Shown piece after piece: positions 9,018 to 17,097 of a stretch of 64,000 nt of DNA. The translations under genes were made by a program, and so were the position numbers. Below the pieces are notes generated by a model. It was not told the origin of the DNA and did not search any database. It worked only from the letters and a program-made list of their open reading frames with translations. Numbering within the stretch: the stretch's first letter is position 1; every line of letters starts with the position of its first letter. This DNA comes from Streptomyces bacillaris (lineage in GTDB: Bacteria; Actinomycetota; Actinomycetes; Streptomycetales; Streptomycetaceae), in NCBI RefSeq assembly GCF_003268675.1, contig NZ_CP029378.1, positions 5,890,001 to 5,954,000 of the forward strand, read 5' to 3'.

Positions 9018-9595
9018 GCCGGGTCGTGACGCGGAACGAGCAGGCTCAGGCCGGCCCCCGCGTCCTCCTTCCTGAGCCCCGGGGCCGCGCGCTGGATCCG
9101 CTCGGCGATCGGATCCAGCGCGAGCACCTTGTCGGGAAGCAGCGGACCGGTCCCGTCGTGCAGCGCGACCGAATCCCAGGCATCGGGATCGGAGATTCCG
9201 CGCCGGTCGACGATGACGGCCCGGGTCGGCACGGGCAGCCGCGTCGCGGCGGCCATGACAGCCGACTCGACGCGTTGAACCTCATCGGAGTAGAGGCCGT
9301 CCAGCCACAGCGTCTGCGTCTCACGGCCGACCGGTACGGCCTCGTACGTGTCGATCACATTGGTGTCCGCCGTCAGCCACCAATTGAACGTGAGCGAAGC
9401 GATGCGCTGCCCGATCAGGACGCCCAACTCCTCCTGGCCCATGAGGACGTCGTCACCTTCGATGTCGAGCACCACGGCCGCGTTCCTGTTCGGGTGGATG
9501 AGCTTGAGCCCGAACTCCGAGAAAATCTCCGCCTGTTCGGCGAAGACCGCGGTGGTCACGTCCTCCCGGTACCACTGGATGAACCCGTCAGCCAT
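9014..9595 (-). CDS. Conserved hypothetical protein
   Basis: This is a 193-residue soluble, acidic protein without a recognised domain. It begins MADGFIQWYRED, carries no signal peptide or membrane helix, and alternates strand-like and helical segments (NAAVVLDIEGDDVLMGQEELGVLI; RAVIVDRRGISDPDAWDSVAL). The ATG at 9593-9595 is preferred over an upstream start whose extension looks non-coding. It converges on the Rsm22-like gene with a four-base overlap, so the two transcripts are antisense at their ends. No function can be proposed. Confidence 0.65.
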   Translation of the reverse strand: MADGFIQWYREDVTTAVFAEQAEIFSEFGLKLIHPNRNAAVVLDIEGDDVLMGQEELGVLIGQRIASLTFNWWLTADTNVIDTYEAVPVGRETQTLWLDGLYSDEVQRVESAVMAAATRLPVPTRAVIVDRRGISDPDAWDSVALHDGTGPLLPDKVLALDPIAERIQRAAPGLRKEDAGAGLSLLVPRHDPA

Positions 9596-9716
9596 GGCCG
9601 GTCCTTCGATCGCTCGACATGAGACTCTCGTCCGCCTCCTGGACCCGGGGAGTAGATCAAGGAGAGTGCCGTCAACGCAAAGGGTTTCGGCTGGATCTGA
9701 CGGTACGTCCATACAT

Positions 9717-9748
9717 GGGCGCCGTCTCCCCTGAGGGGTACGGCGCCC
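9717..9748 (-). terminator. Hairpin terminator downstream of the dimethylargininase gene
   Basis: GGGCGCCGT at 9717-9725 pairs perfectly with ACGGCGCCC at 9740-9748, and an inner CCCC-TGA-GGGG stem extends it. It lies about 30 bases beyond the reverse-strand stop at 9780. Confidence 0.6.
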
Positions 9749-9779
9749 ACGCGCGGCCGCAGGGAGCCCTGGGCGCCGA

Positions 9780-10595
9780 CTACCCCCGCAACTCCTGCGT
9801 GCAGCACTTCACACTGCCGCCGCCCTTGAGCAGTTCGCCCAGGTCCATCGGGATCGGCTCGAAGCCCCGGTCCCGGAGCGGGTCCAGCAGGCCCGTCGCC
9901 GCCTGGGGGAGCAGGACGTGGCGGCCGTCGCTGACCGAGTTGAGGCCGAACGCCGCCGCGTCCGCCTCCCGGGCGAGCAGGGCGTCCGGGAAGAGCCGAC
10001 GCAGTACGGCCCGGCTGCCGGGGGAGAAGGCGTCCGGGTAGTACATGATCTCGTCGGCCGCCGCGTCCAGCACGCAGAGCGCGGTGTCCAGGTGGTAGTA
10101 GCGCGGGTCCACCAGGTCGAGCCCGATGACCGGCAGCCCGAAGAACTCCTGCGCCTCGTCGTGGGAGAGCGGGCTGGAGCGGAAGCCGCGCCCGGCCAGG
10201 AGGTAGGAGGCGGTGACCGCGAAGTCGCCCTCGCCCTCGTTGACGTGGTCCGGCTCGCGGATGTCGGTGAAGCCGTGCTCGCGGAACCACTCGCGGTGGG
10301 CCTCCGCCTCCTCGAACCGCTCCCGGTAGGCGAACAGGGCGCCGAGCACCCGCCCGCCGATCACCGTGGCCCCGTTGGCCGAGAAGACCATGTCCGGCAG
10401 GTCCGGGCGGGGGGTGAGCAGCTCGACGGTGTGGCCGAGGGAGCGGTAGCGGTCGCGCAGGTCCTCCCACTGGGTCTGAGCCAGCGGCAGGTCGACGGGT
10501 TTGGACGGGTCCATCCACGGGTTGATGGAGTAGGTGACCCGGAAGTGCGTCGGAGCGCACATCAGGTAGCGACGAGGGGTGGCGTCACGGTTCAA
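9780..10595 (-). CDS. ddaH: Dimethylargininase (NG,NG-dimethylarginine dimethylaminohydrolase, DDAH)
   Basis: This 271-residue guanidine-modifying enzyme would hydrolyse methylated arginines to citrulline plus methylamines. Family signs are the N-terminal RRYLMCAPTHF, PDMVFSANG with the substrate-binding Asp, VNEGEGDF, the catalytic His in YYHLDTALCVL, and the nucleophilic Cys in the C-terminal GGSVKCCTQEL. The start is set at TTG (10593-10595): GAGGAG lies six bases upstream, and the encoded RDATPRRYLMCAP matches the usual N-terminus, whereas the first ATG would cut it. Longer upstream frames are non-coding. Confidence 0.9.
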   Translation of the reverse strand: MNRDATPRRYLMCAPTHFRVTYSINPWMDPSKPVDLPLAQTQWEDLRDRYRSLGHTVELLTPRPDLPDMVFSANGATVIGGRVLGALFAYRERFEEAEAHREWFREHGFTDIREPDHVNEGEGDFAVTASYLLAGRGFRSSPLSHDEAQEFFGLPVIGLDLVDPRYYHLDTALCVLDAAADEIMYYPDAFSPGSRAVLRRLFPDALLAREADAAAFGLNSVSDGRHVLLPQAATGLLDPLRDRGFEPIPMDLGELLKGGGSVKCCTQELRG

Positions 10596-10791
10596 CTCGG
10601 GCTCCTCGCGATCGGCGGCCGGAGCCGCGGAACGGTGGGATACGCACGGTCTGCGCGTGAGCCCATGGTGCGCCGTGCGGGCCGGATCCGCAGTGGACCG
10701 ATCGGGTGGTTCGGCAGATCGTCCTATGCGGGCCGGCCGGTCCCCCTGCGCGAGCCGGTCGGCCGGTCCTGCGGCGGCCGGTCGGCGGCCC

Positions 10792-10820
10792 GATTCCGGC
10801 GGATTCCGGCGGATTCCGGC
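10792..10820. repeat. Three tandem GATTCCGGC units in a promoter region
   Basis: The sequence GGATTCCGGC is repeated head to tail at 10-base steps (first copy CGATTCCGGC), ending four bases before the CGATACGTATCG palindrome upstream of the TetR gene. It may be a second protein-binding site in this promoter or simple slippage. Confidence 0.6.
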
Positions 10821-10824
10821 AAGA

Positions 10825-10836
10825 CGATACGTATCG
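10825..10836. promoter_or_regulatory. Palindrome CGATACGTATCG, probable TetR operator
   Basis: This perfect 12-base palindrome lies 25 bases before the TetR-family start codon, where a repressor would block its own promoter; a TACATT -10-like hexamer follows. The half-site with GATAC is common among TetR-family operators. Assignment to the adjacent regulator is inferred from position. Confidence 0.55.
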
Positions 10837-10861
10837 GCTCGTTGGGCGCTACATTGGCCGC

Positions 10862-11512
10862 ATGGCACCCCACAAGGCCCCCGACGCCAGCCGCCGCAGC
10901 GACCGCTCCCGCCGCGCCATCTACGACGCCGCCCTCGCCCTCGTCGGTGAGAACGGCTACCGGCGTACGACGATCGAGGGTATCGCCGCCCGCGCCGGCG
11001 TCGGCAAGCAGACGATCTACCGCTGGTGGCCCTCCAAGGCGGCCGTCCTGATGGAGGCCTTCCTCGACCTGGCCGCCCGGGCGGCCGAGCAGGCGGCCCC
11101 GGAGGGAGGCGGGGAGGCGGACTCCCGGGGCGGTGGTGAGTACGGCATTCCCGACACCGGGGACCTGGCCGCCGACCTCAAGTCCGTCCTGCGCGCCACC
11201 GTCGACGAACTGAACGATCCCCTGATGGAGGCCCCCACCCGGGCGCTGACCGCCGAGGGCATCGTCGACGCCAAGCTGGGCGCCGAATTCATCGAGAAGC
11301 TGCTCGACCCCCAGCTCGCGTTGTACGTCACACGGCTGCGGGCCGCCCAGGAGGCCGGGCACCTCCGGGCCGACGCCGATCCGCGGATCGCCCTGGAGCT
11401 GCTGATCGCGCCCCTCACCCACCGCTGGCTGCTGCGGACCCTCCCGCTCACCCATGCGTACGCCGACACGATCGTCGACTACGCCCTCGGCGGGCTGACC
11501 CCGCGACCTTGA
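10862..11512 (+). CDS. TetR/AcrR-family transcriptional regulator
   Basis: This is a 216-residue regulator. The N-terminal helix-turn-helix reads IYDAALALVGENGYRRTTIEGIAARAGVGKQ... and continues TIYRWWPSKAAVLMEA, the standard TetR pattern. A Gly/Glu-rich insert at about 80-100 precedes the ligand domain, which resembles the TetR_C_16-like C-terminal type. It probably autoregulates through the palindrome just upstream and may also affect the divergent ddaH gene, whose start is about 270 bases away. The inducer is unknown. Confidence 0.9.
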   Translation: MAPHKAPDASRRSDRSRRAIYDAALALVGENGYRRTTIEGIAARAGVGKQTIYRWWPSKAAVLMEAFLDLAARAAEQAAPEGGGEADSRGGGEYGIPDTGDLAADLKSVLRATVDELNDPLMEAPTRALTAEGIVDAKLGAEFIEKLLDPQLALYVTRLRAAQEAGHLRADADPRIALELLIAPLTHRWLLRTLPLTHAYADTIVDYALGGLTPRP

Positions 11513-11664
11513 TCCTTATCCGTTATGTGGTGACATCGGGCGTGATGGTGCTCACTCGGTGCAGTGGTACACGGCCCCGCTGGTGAACTCTGGCCACCCC
11601 GACCGCAGGATGGTGCGACGATGGAGAAGAAACGCTGAGGTGAAATGCTGAGGTGAGGGGATAG

Positions 11665-12411
11665 ATGGGCGCCGATTCCGGCCGTTTCCGCGGCACAGAG
11701 AGCAGGATTTCCCAGTGGCTGCGGCGACGTCCCAAACCGACGGGGGCCGAAGCCGGGGAGACGGCCAGGGTGGAGCTGCTCCTGGCGGTCGCCGACGCGG
11801 GCATGCCCATCGCCCCCGCCGCCCACCCCCTCGGATACCGATGTTCGTGCGAGCGCATCGGCTGTCCCACCCCCGCCCGGCACCCCATCTCCTTCGCCTG
11901 GCAGACGCAGTCGACGACCGACAGTGCCCAGATCGAGCGCTGGGCCCGCAGTCAGCCGCTCGCCAACTTCATCACCGCGACCGGCATGATCCACGACGTG
12001 CTGGACGTCCCCCTCACCGCCGGCCGCAGCGCCCTGGAGCGTCTTCTCGCGGCGGGCATCGACGTCGGCCCGGTCGCCCAGTCCGGCGAGGACCGGATGC
12101 TCTTCTTCACCGCCACCCGCGGCACCCCCGAGGACGAGGACGAGTGGTGGCCCTGCGAGCTGGACTGCCATCCCGAGACCCTGGACGCCCATCCGGGCCT
12201 GCGCTGGCACTGCCGCGGCAGCTATGTCCTCCTGCCGCCCGCCCGGCTCCCCGGTGAGCTGGACGTCCACTGGGTGCGCGGCCCCGAGTACGAGCTGCCG
12301 GATCCGCTGACCCTGCTGGAGACGCTCACCGACGCCTGTGCGCGGTACGCGGGAAGCGCCGAGCAGAGCGAGCTGGACCATGACTCGATCGCCTGGCCGC
12401 TGAGCCGATGA
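11665..12411 (+). CDS. Bifunctional primase/polymerase (prim-pol) N-terminal-domain protein
   Basis: This 248-residue protein matches the short stand-alone prim-pol-like proteins of streptomycetes. After a basic N-terminus it has LLLAVADAGMPIAPAAHPLGYR, a Cys pair region (CSCERIGCPTPARHP), WARSQPLANFITATG, and a C-terminal WRHCRG-type strand (RWHCRGSYVLLPP). The canonical replication domain of plasmid prim-pols usually continues into a helicase, absent here, so activity is uncertain; a role in repair or nucleotide metabolism is possible. Start ATG 11665 follows GAGGTGAGGGG. It sits in a conserved-looking chromosomal setting, not beside replication genes. Confidence 0.75.
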   Translation: MGADSGRFRGTESRISQWLRRRPKPTGAEAGETARVELLLAVADAGMPIAPAAHPLGYRCSCERIGCPTPARHPISFAWQTQSTTDSAQIERWARSQPLANFITATGMIHDVLDVPLTAGRSALERLLAAGIDVGPVAQSGEDRMLFFTATRGTPEDEDEWWPCELDCHPETLDAHPGLRWHCRGSYVLLPPARLPGELDVHWVRGPEYELPDPLTLLETLTDACARYAGSAEQSELDHDSIAWPLSR

Positions 12412-12520
12412 GCTACTGAATCGTTGAGTCCGACGAGCCTGACGAGCTGCTGAGCCGATGAACCGCCGGGCCGATGAGCCGCTGAATCGTCGAGCCGACG
12501 GGGCCGCTGAGCCGTGGCCG
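12412..12520. repeat. Degenerate GAGCCGATGA / GCTGAATCGT repeats
   Basis: Between two convergent stops lie imperfect reiterations of GAGCC(G/T)(A/C)(T/C)GA and CTGAATCGT(T/C)GAG units. They carry in-frame stop codons in several phases. No promoter or gene is seen. Confidence 0.55.
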
Positions 12521-12555
12521 GTCGTCGGCCGCCCGCCGCCCCGGTTCCGTACGCC

Positions 12556-13575
12556 CTACTCGCCCTTCGCCGCCACCAGGCCCGGCAGCCGGTTCAGCAC
12601 CCGTACCCGGCCGCCGGAGTCGCCGGACTCGGCGCGCGCGGGTACGTGGACGAGCTGGCTGGAGATCCGCTCCTTGGTGAGGGTGTTGGTGACCTCGCCG
12701 GTCATCAGCGCCTTGACATCCGCGTTGACCTCCGGCTTCAGCCCCTTCGCCGCGACCTGCCGCTCGAAGTGCTTGCTGCTGAAGAAGACCAGCGCCCCGC
12801 CGTCCTCGGTGCGCAGCCCGAGCGGCCCGAACGCGCCGTTGCCCAGCGGCTGGTCGACGTACTGGTAGGAGAATCCCGCCCGCCGGGTCGTCCGGCGCGT
12901 CTCGCGCCACTGCGAGGTCGCCGTGCCCGGGGCGAACACGTCCGGCGTGCCCTTCTGCAGGTACTCGGTGTAGGCGATGCTCAAGTCGGCCGGTTGCACG
13001 ATCAGTTCGCCGCCCTGCGGCTCCACCGGGGTGGCGAGCCCGTCCCCGTCGAGGGTGAACTCCGGGACCTGGGAGGCCGGGACGACCCCGAGGTAGGACG
13101 CCTTCCACAGCGCGTCGGGGCCGCTCCGTACGAAGACGACCAGCCAGCGGGTGTCCAGCTTTCCGCCGTCCTCGTCCCGGTTGGAGTCGGTGTCCGCCAG
13201 GAACCAGCGCGGCCACCCCGCCTTCTTCGGGATGACGTAGGTGGCGTCCGTCAGCTCCAGGGGCTTGTGCGTCTTGTTGCCGTCCGGGCTGTACGTCTGC
13301 CGCGCCTTCAGCCCGGCCTGGTTGATCGCCCCGAGCGACCCCGTCACCCGGTCCGCGTCCAGCGCCGGATCGTACGCCTTGTCCGCCGCGTTGTAGGCGT
13401 CCGTGAAGTCCTTCAGCGCCTGGGCGGCCTCCGACTCCGTCGCCCCCGGCAGCACTTCCAGCTCGCCGTGGACCGTCACACAACCGCTCGCCGTCAGGCA
13501 CAGCACCGTCGCCGCCGCGACCCCCGCCGTCAGTCGACCCAGCCTTGTCATCCGTTGCTTCTGCGCCTTCCGCAT
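12556..13575 (-). CDS. Predicted lipoprotein of unknown function
   Basis: This 339-residue protein starts MRKAQKQRMTRLGRL, followed by a hydrophobic signal and the lipobox LTASGC, so it is probably anchored to the outer face of the membrane after cleavage before Cys. The mature protein has two similar-looking alpha/beta halves, with aromatic stretches KKAGWPRWFLADTDSN and GAFGPLGLRTEDGGALVFF. No catalytic motif is recognisable. It stands alone, converging with the prim-pol gene and followed upstream by the heme transporter operon, so no job can be assigned from context. Confidence 0.75.
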   Translation of the reverse strand: MRKAQKQRMTRLGRLTAGVAAATVLCLTASGCVTVHGELEVLPGATESEAAQALKDFTDAYNAADKAYDPALDADRVTGSLGAINQAGLKARQTYSPDGNKTHKPLELTDATYVIPKKAGWPRWFLADTDSNRDEDGGKLDTRWLVVFVRSGPDALWKASYLGVVPASQVPEFTLDGDGLATPVEPQGGELIVQPADLSIAYTEYLQKGTPDVFAPGTATSQWRETRRTTRRAGFSYQYVDQPLGNGAFGPLGLRTEDGGALVFFSSKHFERQVAAKGLKPEVNADVKALMTGEVTNTLTKERISSQLVHVPARAESGDSGGRVRVLNRLPGLVAAKGE

Positions 13576-13663
13576 CCGTCGCCCGCACTGACCGTCGAAA
13601 CCCTACCGGGGCGGCGTACGGCGTGCGGGCACGGACCGGATACCGCACCCACACCGTGATCCG

Positions 13664-13742
13664 ACGCCCGGAGAGCACCCTGGAAAGCGCCTCGGAAGTA
13701 CCCCGAGAAGCGCCCCGAAAGCGCCCCGGAAGGCTTTCCGGG
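13664..13742. repeat. AGCGCCCCG-A repeats ending in a small hairpin after hmuV
   Basis: Imperfect copies of AGCGCC(C)CG(G)AA run toward the hmuV stop. The last copy forms CCCGGAA-GGCT-TTCCGGG (13725-13742), a seven-base-pair hairpin that may end the hmuTUV transcript. Confidence 0.45.
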
Positions 13743-13751
13743 AGCGGGAGT

Positions 13752-14594
13752 TCAGGCCGGGTGGCGTACGGGGACGACCAGCGGGGCCCCCGTACGCGGA
13801 TGCGGGAACACCTCCACCGGCTGCCGGTACACCTCACCGAGCAGCTCGTCGCTGAAGATCTCCCCGGGCGGGCCCACCTCCGCGATGCGCCCCTGGTGCA
13901 GCACGGCCACCCGGTCCGCGTACGCCGCCGCAAGGCCCAGGTCGTGCAGGACCACCACCACCGCGTCCCCCGCGGCGGCCCGCTCCCGGCAGATCCGCAG
14001 CACCAGCTCCTGGTGGCGCAGGTCCAGGGCGGCCGTCGGCTCGTCCAGCAGCATCAGCGGGGCCCGCTGCGCCAGCACCCGGGCCAGCGCCACCCGGGCC
14101 TTCTCGCCCCCCGACAGCGCGGAGAACGGACGCCCGGCGAACCGCGTCACCTCGGTGGCCGCCATCGCCGCCGCCACCGCCGTGTCGTCCTCGTCCTCCA
14201 GCTCCGTACCGGCCCAGGGCGCCCGCCCCATCCGTACGACGTCCTCCACCGGGAACGGGAAGGAGAGGACGGCGGACTGCGGCAGCACCGAGCGGCGCAG
14301 GGCCAGTTCGGGCGCGGTCCACTCGGTGGCGGGGCGGCCGCCGATGACCACGTGACCGTCGCCCGGGGTCAGGTCGGCGGCGAGCGCGGCCAGGAGCGTG
14401 GACTTGCCGGCCCCGTTCGGACCGACCAGCGCCACCACCTCGCCCGTGTGCGCGGTGAGGTCGACGGCGTCCAGCACCTGCCGCCCGCCCAGCCGGACCG
14501 AGAGCCCGACGGCCTCGACGGCGGGGGAGCCGGGCGCGACGGGCGAGGGCAGCTCCCGGGTGCGTACCGCGAACAGGTCTCTCAGCGTCCTCAT
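13752..14594 (-). CDS. hmuV: Heme ABC transporter ATP-binding protein HmuV
   Basis: This 280-residue cytoplasmic ATPase powers the heme importer. Walker A is VGPNGAGKST, the Q-loop region is VLPQSAVLSFPF, the signature is LSGGEKARVALAR, Walker B is LMLLDEPTAALD, and the switch His is in VVLHDLG. The Phe-Pro-Phe after the Q-loop and the TVRMGR-like VVRMGRAPW are typical of heme rather than siderophore ATPases. The start is the ATG at 14592-14594, which overlaps the stop of the permease gene as ATGA, so translation is coupled. It is the last gene of hmuTUV. Confidence 0.92.
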   Translation of the reverse strand: MRTLRDLFAVRTRELPSPVAPGSPAVEAVGLSVRLGGRQVLDAVDLTAHTGEVVALVGPNGAGKSTLLAALAADLTPGDGHVVIGGRPATEWTAPELALRRSVLPQSAVLSFPFPVEDVVRMGRAPWAGTELEDEDDTAVAAAMAATEVTRFAGRPFSALSGGEKARVALARVLAQRAPLMLLDEPTAALDLRHQELVLRICRERAAAGDAVVVVLHDLGLAAAYADRVAVLHQGRIAEVGPPGEIFSDELLGEVYRQPVEVFPHPRTGAPLVVPVRHPA

Positions 14595-15859
14595 GCCCAA
14601 CCACCTTGCTTACGACGGGTCCTGCGCAGCAGCCAGAAGAAGAACGGGCTGCCGAAGAGCGCGGTCAGCACACCGAGCGGCAGCTCGGCGGGGGCGGCCA
14701 CGGTCCGGGCCGCGAGATCGCCCGCGACCAGCACCAGCGCACCGCCCAGGGCGCTGCCCGGGACCAGGAAGCGGTGGCCGGGGCCGTTCGCCATCCGCAG
14801 CAGATGCGGGACGAGCAGCCCGACGAACGAGATGATCCCGGCCACGGCCACGGCGGCGGCCGTCAGCAGCGCCACGACCAGGACGAGCGTGATCCGCAGC
14901 CGCTCCACGTCCACGCCCAGATGGCGGGCGGGCCGCTCACCGAGGGCCAGCAGGTCCAGCTTGCGGGCGTAGAAGGGGGCGATGAGCAGCCCGGCCAGCG
15001 CGCACGGCAGCACGGCGAGCACCTTGGGCCAGGTCGCCTGCGAGAGCGAACCGAGCTGCCAGAAGGTGATCTGGGTGATCTGCGCGTTGTCAGCGAAGAA
15101 GATGAACAGCCCGATCAGCGCGCCCGCGAAGGCGTTGACGGCGATACCGGTGAGGATCAGCGTCACGACCTCGGTCCGGCCGCCGGAGCGCGAGAGCGTG
15201 TAGACGAGCAGCACGGTGGCGAGACCGGCGATGAACGCGAAGACCGTGATGGTCCAGTTGCCGAAGAAGGTCAGCCCGAGCGCGATGGAGGCGACCGCGC
15301 CGACCGCCGCGCCCGCCGAGATCCCGATGACGCCGGGCTCGGCCAGCGGGTTGCCGAACACGCCCTGCATCAGGGCGCCCGCGCAGCCGAGCGAGGCGCC
15401 GACGAGCAGTGCCAGGACGACGCGGGGGAGCCGGACGTTCCACAGGACGCTCTCCCCGACCCGGTCCAGCGGCTGCCCGCCGAGACCGATCCGGTGCTGG
15501 ACCGAGCCGAGGACGTCCCCGATGGGGATGGAGTACGCGCCGATCGCGGCGGAGAGCAGACACCCGGCGAGCAGGGCGAGCGAGAGCCCGACCGTGAGCA
15601 CGAACGCCTTGCTGCGCGGCGACTTGGGGGCGGGGGGCGCCTCGGCGGAGGGCGCTTCGGCCGCCTCGGCTGCGCCTCCCGGCTCGGTGCCGGGCGAGGG
15701 CGCTTCAGCCGCTTCGCCCGTGCCTGCGCCCGTGCCCGTGGCTGTGCCTGCGTCCGAGGCTTCGGCAGCACCGCCCGTCTCCGCGGACTGCTCCTTCGAG
15801 AGCGACGGGCCCCGGTCGGGGCGGGCCTTGTCCGCCCGTTCCTCGTACGACGTCGTCAC
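14591..15859 (-). CDS. hmuU: Heme ABC transporter permease HmuU (FecCD family)
   Basis: This 422-residue polytopic permease has a first ~85 residues that are an unusual Ala/Glu/Thr/Pro-rich cytoplasmic extension (repeats of GTGAGTGEAAEA type), followed by about nine to ten helices of the FecCD core. Landmarks are RLPRVVLALLVGASLGCAGA, GNPLAEPGVIGISAGAAVG and the C-terminal GLLVPHLLR that contacts the ATPase. It forms the membrane channel for heme together with HmuV and receives heme from HmuT. Both ends overlap the neighbouring genes by four bases, showing one translationally coupled operon. Confidence 0.92.
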   Translation of the reverse strand: MTTSYEERADKARPDRGPSLSKEQSAETGGAAEASDAGTATGTGAGTGEAAEAPSPGTEPGGAAEAAEAPSAEAPPAPKSPRSKAFVLTVGLSLALLAGCLLSAAIGAYSIPIGDVLGSVQHRIGLGGQPLDRVGESVLWNVRLPRVVLALLVGASLGCAGALMQGVFGNPLAEPGVIGISAGAAVGAVASIALGLTFFGNWTITVFAFIAGLATVLLVYTLSRSGGRTEVVTLILTGIAVNAFAGALIGLFIFFADNAQITQITFWQLGSLSQATWPKVLAVLPCALAGLLIAPFYARKLDLLALGERPARHLGVDVERLRITLVLVVALLTAAAVAVAGIISFVGLLVPHLLRMANGPGHRFLVPGSALGGALVLVAGDLAARTVAAPAELPLGVLTALFGSPFFFWLLRRTRRKQGGWA

Positions 15860-16923
15860 TGGCCCTTGCCGCCCTTCGCGTACAGCTGCTCGACGATGTC
15901 GGCGAGCACCCGGTCGGTGCGCGGGCCGTAGTTCAGCAGCACGCCGTCGTCGATCGTGACGACCCGGCGGTCCATTCCGGCGGGCGTCTCCGCGATGCCG
16001 GGGATCTTCACCAGACCGTCCATCCCGCCCACCGAGTCGAACCCCTTGGTCATCAGCAGGATCGCGTCGGGCGCGGCCTTGGCGAGCGCCTCGCTGGTGA
16101 TGGCGGTGAAGTCCTTCTTCAGCCCGGACGTCTTGCCCGCGTCGACCGCGCCCGCCGCCTCCAGCAGCGAACTCGCCCCCGACTCCGCGCCGCCCAGCAG
16201 ATAGACGGAGGCCGAACCGCGCAGATAGAGGAAGGCGACCCGGGGCTTCTTGCCGTCGGCGTGGTCCGGGATGGTCTTCTGCACGGCCGCGATGCGCGCC
16301 TCGGTGCGCTCCTTCAGCTCGGTGCCGGCGGCCGGTACGCCGAGCGCCTCGGCGACGGTGTCGATCCGGCGGCCGACATCGCCGAGCCCCTTGGCGGGTT
16401 CGACGACGAGCAGCGGGATGCCCGCGCTGCGGATCTGGTCGATCGCCTCGGCGGGGCCGGTCGTGGTGTCCGCGAGGACGACGGTCGGCTTCAGGGAGAG
16501 CACGCTCTCCGCCGAGACGTCATGGGCGCGGGTCACCACCGGGAGCTTCTCGGCCTGTTCGAAGGTGGCGGTGATGTCGCGGGCGACGACCTGCTTGCCG
16601 AAGCCGAGGGTGAAGACGATCTCGCTCAGCGATCCGGTCAGCGGCACGATCCGGTCGGTGGAGTCGATCGTGACCTTCTTGCCGTCCGCCGAGTCCACCG
16701 TCACCGGCAGCTTCGGGGCGGGCGCGGCGGCCAGCGGTTCGACCCGGTCGGCGTCCGCGGCGCCCTTGGCCGGCTTCGGTGCGGAATCGTTGCCTCCGCC
16801 GCTGCAGCCCGTCAGCAGCAGGGCGAGCGCCACCAGGACGGTGAGGGCGGCGCCCGCCCGGCCGCGGACCGGCCGTCCGGCGTCCTGGCCCTGATGGGGG
16901 CCGTGGTCCTGAGAGATGCGCAC
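15856..16923 (-). CDS. hmuT: Heme-binding lipoprotein HmuT (ABC transporter substrate-binding protein)
   Basis: This 355-residue class III substrate-binding protein has a signal peptide ending in the lipobox LLLTGC, so it is tethered outside the membrane. The two lobes are joined by a helix typical of heme/siderophore binders; the first lobe contains TDRIVPLTGSLSEIVFTLGFG and the second PRVAFLYLRGSASVYLLGG. It hands heme to HmuU. First gene of hmuTUV; its start faces the HtaA-domain gene across 174 bases containing an iron box, so iron repression through a DtxR/DmdR-type regulator is expected. Confidence 0.92.
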   Translation of the reverse strand: MRISQDHGPHQGQDAGRPVRGRAGAALTVLVALALLLTGCSGGGNDSAPKPAKGAADADRVEPLAAAPAPKLPVTVDSADGKKVTIDSTDRIVPLTGSLSEIVFTLGFGKQVVARDITATFEQAEKLPVVTRAHDVSAESVLSLKPTVVLADTTTGPAEAIDQIRSAGIPLLVVEPAKGLGDVGRRIDTVAEALGVPAAGTELKERTEARIAAVQKTIPDHADGKKPRVAFLYLRGSASVYLLGGAESGASSLLEAAGAVDAGKTSGLKKDFTAITSEALAKAAPDAILLMTKGFDSVGGMDGLVKIPGIAETPAGMDRRVVTIDDGVLLNYGPRTDRVLADIVEQLYAKGGKGQ

Positions 16924-17052
16924 GGGGCACCGTCCTGTCGTTCTGCGGTGGGTGGTTCGGGGCGGGGCGGGTGGTTCCGGGTGGGGCGTGTGTGGTGAAT
17001 GTGGCGGGTGTGTGGAGGTGCCGGAGGGGTTCCGGCAGAGGCTTGGAATACC

Positions 17053-17071
17053 TTAGGTTAGCCTTACCTTC
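17053..17071. promoter_or_regulatory. Iron box (DtxR/IdeR/DmdR-type operator)
   Basis: TTAGGTTAGCCTTACCTTC closely matches the actinobacterial consensus TTAGGTTAGGCTAACCTAA, with most differences in the right half. It lies 27 bases before the HtaA-domain gene and in the region shared with divergent hmuT, so both would be repressed when iron is plentiful. Confidence 0.85.
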
Positions 17072-17097
17072 ATATCTAGCCCTCGGAGGGGTCCCTC

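Noticed and set aside
9780..11512. ddaH plus TetR considered as part of a biosynthetic gene cluster
   Set aside because: No synthase, tailoring or transport genes accompany them; both stand in ordinary chromosomal context.
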